Assembly (NCBI GenBank): GCA_023231425.1
Contig: JALNVI010000043.1
Coordinates: 1-23,915 of the forward strand
Source of the DNA: Desulforhopalus sp.
GTDB lineage: Bacteria > Desulfobacterota > Desulfobulbia > Desulfobulbales > Desulfocapsaceae
Direction of reading: 5' to 3'
Length of the DNA: 23,915 nucleotides
Part shown: positions 14,061-21,556 of the stretch, in pieces
Numbering within the stretch: position 1 is the first letter of the stretch
How the letters are laid out: each line of letters starts with the position of its first letter
Translations under genes and position numbers: made by a program
Notes under the pieces: generated by a model
Told to the model about the DNA's origin: nothing
The model's input: the letters and a program-made list of their open reading frames with translations, nothing else
The model's database searches: none

Positions 14061-14180
14061 TTAGCAGACAATGAAATCAACGGTCTCTTCTTCTGTACAG
14101 CCTTTCTCCTGTTGTCTCTTGAATACCCAAAGGACGAACAGTGGTTCCCAGGCCCCCTCTTCTGCCATCAGGGTCCCCAT
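14061..14180 (-). CDS. Possible 35-39 residue small protein
   Basis: The frame reads MGTLMAEEGAWEPLFVLWVF and then a charged tail ending DFIVC. A TATAAT-like hexamer overlaps the first ATG (14178-14180). If that hexamer is a promoter, translation would have to begin at the second ATG (14168) on a nearly leaderless message. That ATG has GGGG six bases upstream. No family was recognised. Confidence 0.2.
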   Translation of the reverse strand: MGTLMAEEGAWEPLFVLWVFKRQQEKGCTEEETVDFIVC

Positions 14181-14207
14181 TATAGAGGATCCCGTAATTT
14201 CAGCAAA
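14179..14207 (-). promoter_or_regulatory. Candidate sigma-70-type promoter
   Basis: On the minus strand TATAAT (14179-14184) is preceded, 16-17 bases upstream, by TTGCTG or TTTGCT (14201-14207). The -10 match is perfect and the -35 is weak. It would drive the tiny ORFs and hairpin at 14168-13898, downstream of the decarboxylase gene. Confidence 0.35.
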
Positions 14208-14254
14208 GTACACTTTTAGACATAATCATCACAACATTGCGGATTTTCTCCACC

Positions 14255-16549
14255 TCACGGAATTTCGTCCTCTGCCTCAACCGGTTCTTCGACCACACAG
14301 AGCAGACGGTAGAGTATCCGCCCCTGCACCTCATCACTTTCCACCCCGTGAATCTCCCGGGCATACCCCGGAAAACGATTTTCAAGAATCTCAAGAAGCT
14401 GCAGATAACGCAGGATAGCAAGATTATCTTCTGTCAGGCGTTCCCCCCCCATCAGTACCGGGATCCCCGGCGGATACGGGACCACCATCACCGCTGGAAC
14501 TCGCCCGGCCAGATTCTGCAGACGCACATACTCAACCTCCTTGCGCACCACGCAGGCACTTGCCTCGGCAGGAATCATCGCCTGCGGCGGCAGAGAAGAG
14601 AAGGCCTCGTCCATCACGGCGAGAAAATTATTTACACAATAGAAGCGGTGCATCACGTCGCAGAGATCACGCAGCCCCATACCTCGATAGCGGGAGTTCT
14701 TTACAGACAGACGGGGGATGGCAAGCTCCAGAGGAGTGTTTTTGTCGTAATCCGCCTTGAAAGCAAAAAGCGAGGTGAGCAGTTCTCCGTGCTTACCCCT
14801 TGTTGTCCCGAAAGAGTGGAGAATGAGAAAGGAGTAGGTATCCGTCTTCTCCACCACCACCCCCTTCTCCATCAGATAGTCGGTAACGATAGCCGCCGGA
14901 ATTCCGCGGGGTTCATATTTACCCTCTGCACTAAATCCCGGGGTAAGAAAGGTGAGCTTGATTGGATCAAGCAGAATGAAATCCTCTTCAATATCTGCAA
15001 AACCGTGCCAGCTCTCACCGCTCTTGAGAATCCACGCCTGCTGATCCTCCAGCAGCAGATCGGCATCAGCATCGGCGAAATCCACCGTTTCCCCTTTCTG
15101 CTCGACAAACTGCGGCTGCCACATGGAAAAGAACCAGCACCCCTTCTCCTCCAATTCGCGCTCAATAGCGCGCATCCTGCAACGCAGCGTGATTGCCTCG
15201 CGGATATTATCCTCGCTCATCTGCAGGCCATCCGCCTTCATCATCCCCGTGGCCACATCCAGCGAGGCAATCATCGGATAGTTTGGTGACGTCGAACTGT
15301 ACATCATGAAAGCCTCGTTGAACTCATCGTCAATAATGGCCTCTTCACTGCCGTTCTTGATATGGATCATTGAGGCCTGCGAGAAGGCAGTAAGCAGTTT
15401 ATGGGTGGACTGGGTAACAAAAACGGGGGGATAACTCTCAACATCAACCTCATCGGTCATCCCGTAAAAATGCTGATAAAGCGGATGGAAAGCAGCGTAA
15501 GCAAACCACGCTTCATCAAAATGAAGATAGCGAACATGCTCTCTGAGTTCGTTGTGAATCAACGCAATGTTATAACAGAGACCGTCATAGGTCGAATTGG
15601 TAAGCACCGACATGGTGAAGAACTCATCGTCTTTCGGCTTGCGCCCTGCGGCAGCAAGCTTCTCCAGCCCGGCGCGCCTGCTGAATTCCTGCAGCCGTAC
15701 CGGCCCGATAATCCCCCAGGCGTTGCGGCGGGGTTTCATGTAGACCGGCACCGCCCCGGTGTTAACCATGGCATAGTGGATGGATTTGTGGCAGTTGCGG
15801 TCGACAAGAGCGAAGTCACCGGCCGTCACCTGACTCTTCCAGACAATCTGATTGGAAGTGGAAGTGCCGTTAAGAACATAATAGGTGCGGTCGGCACGGA
15901 AGGTTTTGGCGGCATTATCCTCGGAGACGCGCAGCACTCCGCTGTGGTCAAGCAGAGAGCCAAGCTCGGGAACCGAGACAGAGATATCCGAGCGCATCAT
16001 ATTTTCGCCAAAAAAACGGTAGAAGGCCACCCCTGTCGGACTCTTGAGAAAACCCTCGCCACCCATGTGTCCCGGGGTATGCCAGGGATATTTGTAGTCC
16101 TCGACATACTCCATCAGCTCCTTAAAAAAAGGCGGATAGAGCCGCTCCACATATTTTCTGGTGGCATCCTCAATACGCCCGGCCATGAAAGGAATGGAGT
16201 CTTCATCAAGGTAGAGATAACCGTCAATAACAGAAAGCAGCGCCGTGGAGAGTTCCTCTGCGGAGGCGTTTTCGGTCATGATATAGACAGGCAGCTCAGG
16301 AAACTTCCCCTTCAACGCGAGAATCTGCTTCTCTTTCTCCGCAATGTTGCCGCCGCACCAGTCAACCACGGCTCCGACGATATTCCTTCGTGTCCAGCAG
16401 GTCTCCAGCAGTTGAGCCGGATCGTGCAACTCACGAAAAGACATGCCCCGCCTTTCAAGTTCTGAAATAAGGACACGAAAGCGGCGGGCATCAAAACCAT
16501 CGGCGAGATTTTCTGCAACAAAAAGCAGCGGCCAGTCAATCAGTTTCAT
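14255..16549 (-). CDS. adiA: PLP-dependent Orn/Lys/Arg decarboxylase, arginine decarboxylase AdiA-like
   Basis: The 764-residue protein starts after AGGAGATAAA and belongs to the fold-type I Orn/Lys/Arg decarboxylases. Residues about 10-125 are the receiver-like N-terminal wing. The PLP-binding core has the Schiff-base lysine K384 in QSTHKLLTAFSQ, D345 in HFDEAW (pyridine nitrogen contact), H254 in RNCHKS (ring stacking) and YYVLNGTSTSNQ near 223-233. The C-terminal domain contains VVVPYPPGIPVLMGGE. Length and the VFVTQSTHKLLTAFSQAS pattern are closest to biodegradative arginine decarboxylase, so arginine to agmatine plus CO2 is the best guess. Lysine or ornithine cannot be excluded by eye. 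No antiporter or agmatine gene is adjacent, which argues for a polyamine or general pH role rather than a dedicated acid-resistance operon. It is separated from pnp by that gene's terminator, so it has its own promoter. Confidence 0.87.
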   Translation of the reverse strand: MKLIDWPLLFVAENLADGFDARRFRVLISELERRGMSFRELHDPAQLLETCWTRRNIVGAVVDWCGGNIAEKEKQILALKGKFPELPVYIMTENASAEELSTALLSVIDGYLYLDEDSIPFMAGRIEDATRKYVERLYPPFFKELMEYVEDYKYPWHTPGHMGGEGFLKSPTGVAFYRFFGENMMRSDISVSVPELGSLLDHSGVLRVSEDNAAKTFRADRTYYVLNGTSTSNQIVWKSQVTAGDFALVDRNCHKSIHYAMVNTGAVPVYMKPRRNAWGIIGPVRLQEFSRRAGLEKLAAAGRKPKDDEFFTMSVLTNSTYDGLCYNIALIHNELREHVRYLHFDEAWFAYAAFHPLYQHFYGMTDEVDVESYPPVFVTQSTHKLLTAFSQASMIHIKNGSEEAIIDDEFNEAFMMYSSTSPNYPMIASLDVATGMMKADGLQMSEDNIREAITLRCRMRAIERELEEKGCWFFSMWQPQFVEQKGETVDFADADADLLLEDQQAWILKSGESWHGFADIEEDFILLDPIKLTFLTPGFSAEGKYEPRGIPAAIVTDYLMEKGVVVEKTDTYSFLILHSFGTTRGKHGELLTSLFAFKADYDKNTPLELAIPRLSVKNSRYRGMGLRDLCDVMHRFYCVNNFLAVMDEAFSSLPPQAMIPAEASACVVRKEVEYVRLQNLAGRVPAVMVVPYPPGIPVLMGGERLTEDNLAILRYLQLLEILENRFPGYAREIHGVESDEVQGRILYRLLCVVEEPVEAEDEIP

Positions 16550-16597
16550 TTTATCTCCTCAACAGGGTGAATTTGAATCCGCATTCTCACATAAAAA

Positions 16598-16625
16598 GAG
16601 CCCGTCTGCAATTGCAGACGGGCTC
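16598..16625 (-). terminator. Intrinsic terminator of pnp
   Basis: GAGCCCGTCTGCA followed by its exact complement forms a 28-bp perfect palindrome. On the minus strand it is followed by TTTTTA. It starts about 33 bases after the pnp stop and isolates the ribosomal/RNA-processing cluster from the decarboxylase gene. Confidence 0.92.
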
Positions 16626-16657
16626 CGGTAAAAAATATACTTCAAGACTTCTAAGAA

Positions 16658-18745
16658 TTATTCAGCAGGCTTCTCCAGCAGAGCCTTGCGGCTGAGACGG
16701 ATACGTCCACGGTTATCCACATCAAGCACTTTAACATCGACCTCGTCCCCTTCATTGAGGACATCGGAGACTTTGGCCACCCGTTTATGGTCGAGTTCAG
16801 AGATGTGAACCAAACCGTCAGTCCCAGGAAGAATCTCCACGAAAGCGCCGAATTCTTTGATACTGCGAACAACACCGTGATAGGTTGCGCCAATTTCAGG
16901 TTCGGCAGTAATCGCCTTTACTTTGTTGAGCAGCGCTTCGCCGAGAATAGCGTTCTGAGCAAAGATTTTCACCAGACCGGAATCATCCACTTCAATTTTG
17001 GCATCGAACTCCGCGGAAAGTTCCTTGATGATCTTACCACCGGGGCCGATGATATCACGGATTTTGTCGGGGTTGATTTTGTGCACCATATATTTGGGAG
17101 CATGATCACTCACCTCATCCCGGGCACCAGAGATACCTTTCTCCATCTCAGAGAGGATATGCATGCGACCCTCTTTGGCCTGAGCCAGCGCGGTACCCAT
17201 GATGTCACGGTCAACACCGTCAATCTTGATATCCATCTGCAGCGCAGTGATACCGTCGATGGTTCCAACCACTTTGAAGTCCATGTCGCCGAGGTGATCT
17301 TCGTCACCGAGGATATCGGAGAGGATGGCAACTTTGTCGCCCTCTTTGATCAGACCCATGGCGATACCTGAAACCGGGCGTTTGATTGGAATACCAGCGT
17401 CCATCATGGCCATGGAGCCACCGCAGACGCTCGCCATGGAAGAGGAACCGTTGGATTCCATGATATCAGAGACGATACGAATGGAGTAAGGGAAATCAAC
17501 TTCGTCAGGCAGCACGGCGGAGAGGCCGCGGCTGGCAAGAGTCCCGTGACCGATATCACGACGGGAGGGACCACGCATCATACGGGCCTCACCCACACAG
17601 TATGGGGGAAAGTTGTAGTGCAGCATAAAGCGGACATTGAGTTCACCGTTAAGGGTCTCAACCCGCTGCTTGTCGCGTTCGCTGCCGAGGGTCGCGGAGA
17701 CAAGAGCCTGAGTCTCACCACGGGTGAAGAGCGCAGAACCATGAGTGCGGGGCAGCACAGCCACTTCGCAGTTGATGTCGCGAACCTCAGTGAAACCACG
17801 ACCGCCGATCCGGGTCTCGGTATTGACGGTGCGTTCACGCATGTAGCTTTTACGGCAGGAGTCAATCAGATCGGAGATTTCACCGCTGCGCTCTCCTTCC
17901 GGATCAAGCTCTTCTTTTACAGCCTTTTTCAATGCAGAGTATTTTTCGCTGCGCACCATTTTGTCAGCGGTCTCAAAGACCTCTGCAAGGCCACCGGCGG
18001 CGATCTCTTTGATTTTCGACTTCAGGGCTTCATCAATAACCGGAGCTTCAACGACAATTTTTTCTTTTCCGTTTGATTTCTGCAGCTCAAGTTGAATGTC
18101 AATAAGCGGCTGAAGCTGTTCAAAGGCATAGAAGATCCCGCCAAGAACCTCGTCTTCACTCAGTTCGTCAGCTTTCCCTTCGACCATGACTACTGCATTT
18201 TTTGTGCAGGCGACGATGATATCCATGGCGGATTTCTTCAGCTCAGTCTCCGTGGGATTCAGCACATATTCGCCGTCAATAAGGCCAATACGGCCACCAG
18301 CCACGGGACCTGCAAAGGGAATATTCGCAAGAGAAAGAGCGGCAGAGGCCCCGGTCATTGCCAGTACATCCGGAATCGTCTCCTGATCTGCGGAAAGTAC
18401 AGTGGCGATAACCTGGGTTTCGTTGCGCCATCCTTTCGGAAAAAGCGGACGAACAGGACGATCGATAATTCGACAGGTGAGAACTTCGCGATCGCTCGGA
18501 CGACCGATTTCCCGACGAAAGTAATTGCCCGGAATACGTCCCACAGAAGCCAATTTTTCCTGATACTCAATGGTCAGCGGCAGGAAATCGACGTCAGAGC
18601 GTGCAGAATTTGCACCCACGGCAGTAACAAGTACTACGGTGTCGCCGGAACGCACGATGACAGCTCCCGATGCCTGCTTCGCGATCTTTCCTGTTTCAAT
18701 GGAGATGGTTTTTCCACCGATTTCAGCTTCAACTTTGTTAAACAT
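16658..18745 (-). CDS. pnp: Polyribonucleotide nucleotidyltransferase (PNPase)
   Basis: PNPase degrades RNA 3' to 5' by phosphorolysis as a ring trimer, often with the degradosome. The start at 18745 (MFNKVEAEIGGK) has GGAG five bases upstream and gives 695 residues, the normal size. Two RNase PH-like cores are present: FRREIGRPSDREVLTCRIIDRPVRPLFP at about 77-104 and, in the second core, LGDEDHLGDMDFKVVGT with the catalytic aspartates. A KH domain (INPDKIRDIIGPGGKIIKEL) and a C-terminal S1 domain (GVVRSIKEFGAFVEILPGTD) follow. The frame stays open upstream to 18838, but those residues are unlike PNPase and overlap the leader. It lies downstream of rpsO, the usual order, but an intrinsic terminator sits between them. 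Confidence 0.98.
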   Translation of the reverse strand: MFNKVEAEIGGKTISIETGKIAKQASGAVIVRSGDTVVLVTAVGANSARSDVDFLPLTIEYQEKLASVGRIPGNYFRREIGRPSDREVLTCRIIDRPVRPLFPKGWRNETQVIATVLSADQETIPDVLAMTGASAALSLANIPFAGPVAGGRIGLIDGEYVLNPTETELKKSAMDIIVACTKNAVVMVEGKADELSEDEVLGGIFYAFEQLQPLIDIQLELQKSNGKEKIVVEAPVIDEALKSKIKEIAAGGLAEVFETADKMVRSEKYSALKKAVKEELDPEGERSGEISDLIDSCRKSYMRERTVNTETRIGGRGFTEVRDINCEVAVLPRTHGSALFTRGETQALVSATLGSERDKQRVETLNGELNVRFMLHYNFPPYCVGEARMMRGPSRRDIGHGTLASRGLSAVLPDEVDFPYSIRIVSDIMESNGSSSMASVCGGSMAMMDAGIPIKRPVSGIAMGLIKEGDKVAILSDILGDEDHLGDMDFKVVGTIDGITALQMDIKIDGVDRDIMGTALAQAKEGRMHILSEMEKGISGARDEVSDHAPKYMVHKINPDKIRDIIGPGGKIIKELSAEFDAKIEVDDSGLVKIFAQNAILGEALLNKVKAITAEPEIGATYHGVVRSIKEFGAFVEILPGTDGLVHISELDHKRVAKVSDVLNEGDEVDVKVLDVDNRGRIRLSRKALLEKPAE

Positions 18746-18960
18746 GTTTACTCCAGATGTGTGCATCAGGGATAGGCGTGTGGCCCAACGGCAACGGAAT
18801 GTGCCATAAAGAAGGAGGTTCTTGACTGGATTCTCCACCAGCCCCGTATGCTCTTTTCGGATTCGGACACGGATGCGCCTTCCCTGTGAAGATGCTCCGC
18901 TTCACCGGACTTACCGGTGGAAACTGCATTGGGGATTGATGCCGACGGGCTCAATCTCCC
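18746..18960 (-). promoter_or_regulatory. Structured pnp leader
   Basis: The 215 bases between the rpsO terminator and the pnp start hold several hairpins on the minus strand. One is at 18931-18960 (GGGAGATTGA with TCAATCCCC, one bulge). One is at 18903-18919 (CACCGG-TAAGT-CCGGTG). A smaller one lies near 18820-18835. In enterobacteria PNPase represses itself through an RNase III-cut leader stem. A similar role here is inference; no known riboswitch class was recognised. Confidence 0.45.
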
Positions 18961-18962
18961 TA

Positions 18963-18997
18963 TAAAAAAAACACCCCGGGTAATCTCCCCGGGGTGT
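18963..18997 (-). terminator. Intrinsic terminator after rpsO
   Basis: A 10-bp G+C-rich stem (ACACCCCGGG with CCCGGGGTGT, 18971-18997) is followed on the minus strand by a run of eight T (18963-18970). It lies 23 bases after the rpsO stop. Transcription into pnp therefore requires read-through or a promoter in the leader. Confidence 0.9.
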
Positions 18998-19020
18998 CTT
19001 TATAAAACATCAATCACTGA

Positions 19021-19290
19021 TTACTTCCGCAGATTGAGCGTCTGCAGGAGATCACGATATTTGTTAATATCTTTTTTGCGCAGATAGTCAAGGAGACTGC
19101 GGCGCTGACCAACAAGTATGAGGAGACCACGACGGGAATGATGATCTTTTTTATGCACCTTGAAATGTTCAGTGAGGTACTGAATACGGTCGGTGAGCAA
19201 TGCAATTTGAACCTCAGTAGAACCGGTGTCACTTTCGTGAGTTTTAAATTTCTCAATGATTTCGCTTTTTTGTGCTGCTGACTGGGCCAT
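19021..19290 (-). CDS. rpsO: 30S ribosomal protein S15
   Basis: The 89-residue product has exactly the usual S15 length and the conserved segments HESDTGSTEVQIALLTDRI, HFKVHKKDHHSRRGLL and VGQRRSLLDYL. S15 binds 16S rRNA at the h20-h21-h22 junction early in 30S assembly. The start at 19290 has AGGAAAAGC upstream; an upstream in-frame start (MRKS) is rejected on length. It follows truB by 109 bases and precedes pnp. Confidence 0.98.
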   Translation of the reverse strand: MAQSAAQKSEIIEKFKTHESDTGSTEVQIALLTDRIQYLTEHFKVHKKDHHSRRGLLILVGQRRSLLDYLRKKDINKYRDLLQTLNLRK

Positions 19291-19399
19291 GCTTTTCCTC
19301 AATGGTCTGAATTACCACTTGCGGGACTTATCCTCGCTCGCAGAGTGAGGGAACGACAACCGCTCCCTGAATCGGTTGGAACTTATCCATTCCCAACTT
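19291..19399 (-). promoter_or_regulatory. rpsO leader, possible S15 autoregulatory region
   Basis: On the minus strand this spacer contains CAACCG-N10-CGGTTG and a CCCTCACT...GAGCGAGG region that could pair. S15 commonly controls its own translation by binding a leader structure that mimics its rRNA site, but leader structures differ between phyla. Whether this one does so is inference. Confidence 0.35.
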
Positions 19400-20146
19400 T
19401 TAATGCAACAATTTAACAACATCCTCAACAGAAAGCATCCTCGAGAGCAACCGCTCCCGTGCATCTTCCGCTTCAAAGTCGTCCCCGGTCACTGCCTTCT
19501 CCAACCCGAAAAACCCGCTCCTGGTTCTGCGCAGAGCCGTGAGATATGCACCGCAGCCGAGAGTCTCGCCGATATCTGCTCCCAGCACCCGGATATAAGT
19601 TCCTTTGCTGCAGCGAACTCTAAGCTTCAGCTCTGGATCGGCATCACTGCAGAAGCCATTACTTATCCGCTCCAGCTCAGAGATGACTATCCTCCGCGGC
19701 TCCTTCTCCACCGCAATTCCCCGACGGGCATACCAGTAAAGCGGTTTACCTTTGTGTTTCAAGGCAGAATAGATCGGCGGCTGCTGCAGCTGTGCACCTC
19801 GAAAGGTGGCAAGGACATCTTCAACCTGTTCCTCCGACAGTTCCCCAACGGATCTTTTGCAAACGACAGCGCCCTCAGGATCAAGGGTCTCCGTCTCAAT
19901 GCCGAGCCGCAAAGTTGTCAGATACTCCTTCTCACCCGCCATGAATTGCGAGATAAGTCTGGTAGCCGATCGTCCGACACAAATAATCAGCAGACCAGTG
20001 GCGAAGGGGTCAAGCGTCCCCGCATGACCAACCTTTTTAATACCAAGAATACGTCGCACCCGCGCCACTGCTCCAAAAGAAGTAAGGCCGGGGGGCTTGT
20101 CAACACACAGCACTCCGGCAGGCAGGGCAGCGTCCTCTTCCTGCAT
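19400..20146 (-). CDS. truB: tRNA pseudouridine(55) synthase TruB
   Basis: TruB converts U55 in the T-loop of elongator tRNAs to pseudouridine. The 248-residue protein has GVLCVDKPPGLTSFGAVARV at about 11-30 and the catalytic D46 in GHAGTLDPFATGLL. The KEY motif appears in AGEKEYLTTLRLG, followed by QQPPIYSALKHKGKPLYWYAR and CSKGTYIRVLGADIGE. The ATG at 20146 has AGGAG five bases upstream. A GTG two codons earlier would overlap that ribosome site. The start lies two bases after the nrnA stop, so translation is probably coupled. Confidence 0.97.
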   Translation of the reverse strand: MQEEDAALPAGVLCVDKPPGLTSFGAVARVRRILGIKKVGHAGTLDPFATGLLIICVGRSATRLISQFMAGEKEYLTTLRLGIETETLDPEGAVVCKRSVGELSEEQVEDVLATFRGAQLQQPPIYSALKHKGKPLYWYARRGIAVEKEPRRIVISELERISNGFCSDADPELKLRVRCSKGTYIRVLGADIGETLGCGAYLTALRRTRSGFFGLEKAVTGDDFEAEDARERLLSRMLSVEDVVKLLH

Positions 20147-20148
20147 AG

Positions 20149-21138
20149 TCACTCCTGCAACTCTTTGTGAAGAACTTTGAGAAGCTGAACCTCAGCCTTT
20201 TCCAGGGTACTGCCGGCAATCCGGAAACCAGCGGCATTATGATGACCTCCGCCTCCGAAAAAACCCGCGACCTTCGACACATCAACTTCGCCTTTGGCGC
20301 GCAGACTGACAGAAATCTGCCCACCAATCCCCTCTTTAAGAAGCACCGCCACCTTCACAGTCTTTACCGCGCGGGGAATATTAATAAAGTTTTCTACATC
20401 ATCCATCAATGCCCCGGTGGTGGCAAGCATCTCCCGGGAGACAGTCATGACAGCGACTTGAGAGTTCTCAAGAAGAGTCACCGAACCCAGGCACCTCTGC
20501 AACAGACGAAGTCGGGCCGGGCTGTAAGTATCATAAATTTTGGCGGCCACATCCTCAGCACTCACCCCTTTCTCCAGGAGTACTGCTGCAATATGCATGG
20601 TACGGGAACTCGTGTTTTCGTAGCGGAAAGACCCCGTATCGGTCATGATGGCAACATAGAGATTATAGGCCGCCTCCCAACTGATCTCGGCGTCGAGGGC
20701 CTCGGCGATCTCATAGAGCATCTCCCCGGTGGAAGAGCGATATTCATCAACCCAGCTGCTGTTACCAAACTTTTTATGGGAGGCGTGGTGATCTATAACA
20801 ACAAAGGGGGTTGCTGCGGAGATTTCCTTATAAATATCACTGCCGATGCGCCAGGCATCCCCGCAATCCAGAGAGACACCGGTCACATCCTTTCCGGTTT
20901 CTTCAAAAAACGCCCGTACTTCTTTAAAATCCCAACTCAATCGCTGCTGTCCAGGCAGGAAAGAATAGAGATGCGAAACAGGTTCTTCAAGCAGACAGAA
21001 AACCTCTTTGCCCAGTGATTCCATAATGGAACCAAAAGCAAGCAATGATCCGAGGGCATCTCCATCAGGGTGAATATGCGTTACAGCAACAATCTTGCTG
21101 CTGTTGCGCAGATCATCGAGAACCTGTTGTGGAATCAT
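20149..21138 (-). CDS. nrnA: DHH/DHHA1 phosphoesterase, NrnA-like (oligoribonuclease / pAp phosphatase)
   Basis: The 329-residue protein has HIHPDGDALGS (H23, D25, D27) and VVIDHHAS (D116-H117-H118), the manganese-binding DHH motifs. The C-terminal DHHA1 domain has GFFGGGGHHNAAGF. Proteins of this type in the infB-rbfA-X-truB cluster are the bifunctional oligoribonuclease/pAp phosphatase NrnA. They finish RNA decay by removing nanoRNAs, which fits with pnp downstream. Its ATG overlaps the rbfA stop (ATGA), and AAGGAAAAGCC precedes it. Confidence 0.93.
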   Translation of the reverse strand: MIPQQVLDDLRNSSKIVAVTHIHPDGDALGSLLAFGSIMESLGKEVFCLLEEPVSHLYSFLPGQQRLSWDFKEVRAFFEETGKDVTGVSLDCGDAWRIGSDIYKEISAATPFVVIDHHASHKKFGNSSWVDEYRSSTGEMLYEIAEALDAEISWEAAYNLYVAIMTDTGSFRYENTSSRTMHIAAVLLEKGVSAEDVAAKIYDTYSPARLRLLQRCLGSVTLLENSQVAVMTVSREMLATTGALMDDVENFINIPRAVKTVKVAVLLKEGIGGQISVSLRAKGEVDVSKVAGFFGGGGHHNAAGFRIAGSTLEKAEVQLLKVLHKELQE

Positions 21139-21554
21139 GGCTTTTCCTTCCGTTCCCTGTCGATTTCCTGAAAAATTTCCTCCAGTTCCGCCACCTTCTC
21201 CACAGTGTTGTCGTAAAAAAAGTTTAGAACAGGAGTAAATCTCAGATTAAGAGTGTGGGCGATGTGGCTGCGAACAAACCCTGAAGCCCGCTTCCATCCC
21301 CTGCCAGCTTCGGCCACCGCCTTCGATCCGCCGAGTACAGTGTAGTAAATCTTTGCTTCAGCAAGATCGGAGGTAACCTCCACTCGAGAGACAGAAACAC
21401 CACTGAGACGCGGGTCTGAGATTTTTTCCACGAGAAGCAGAGAGACCTCCTGCTGGATGGCACGCGCCACCCGGTCAGAGCGTTTACCACTGCGTGCTCC
21501 TTTCTCACCGAGACCAATATCGTCAAGCGTCTGTTTAGGATTCCATATGGCCAT
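21135..21554 (-). CDS. rbfA: 30S ribosome-binding factor A
   Basis: The 139-residue protein has the RbfA signatures RSDRVARAIQQEVSLLL, ISDPRLSGVSVSRVEVTSDLAEAKIYYTV and the KH-like end HTLNLRFTPVLNFFYDNTVE. RbfA assists late 16S rRNA maturation. About 20 extra N-terminal residues precede the core. The start lies two bases after the infB stop and its end overlaps nrnA by four bases. The nearest GGAGG is 14 bases before the ATG, which is long, so initiation probably depends on coupling to infB. Confidence 0.96.
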   Translation of the reverse strand: MAIWNPKQTLDDIGLGEKGARSGKRSDRVARAIQQEVSLLLVEKISDPRLSGVSVSRVEVTSDLAEAKIYYTVLGGSKAVAEAGRGWKRASGFVRSHIAHTLNLRFTPVLNFFYDNTVEKVAELEEIFQEIDRERKEKP

Positions 21555-21556
21555 GA

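Noticed and set aside
18746..18838. N-terminal extension of PNPase
   Set aside because: Not PNPase-like and overlaps the leader; MFNKVEAEIGGK at 18745 with GGAG upstream fits the family start.
18746..18960. Known riboswitch (cobalamin or c-di-GMP type) upstream of pnp
   Set aside because: Hairpins are present but no conserved core of a known class could be matched, and the downstream gene is not a typical riboswitch target.
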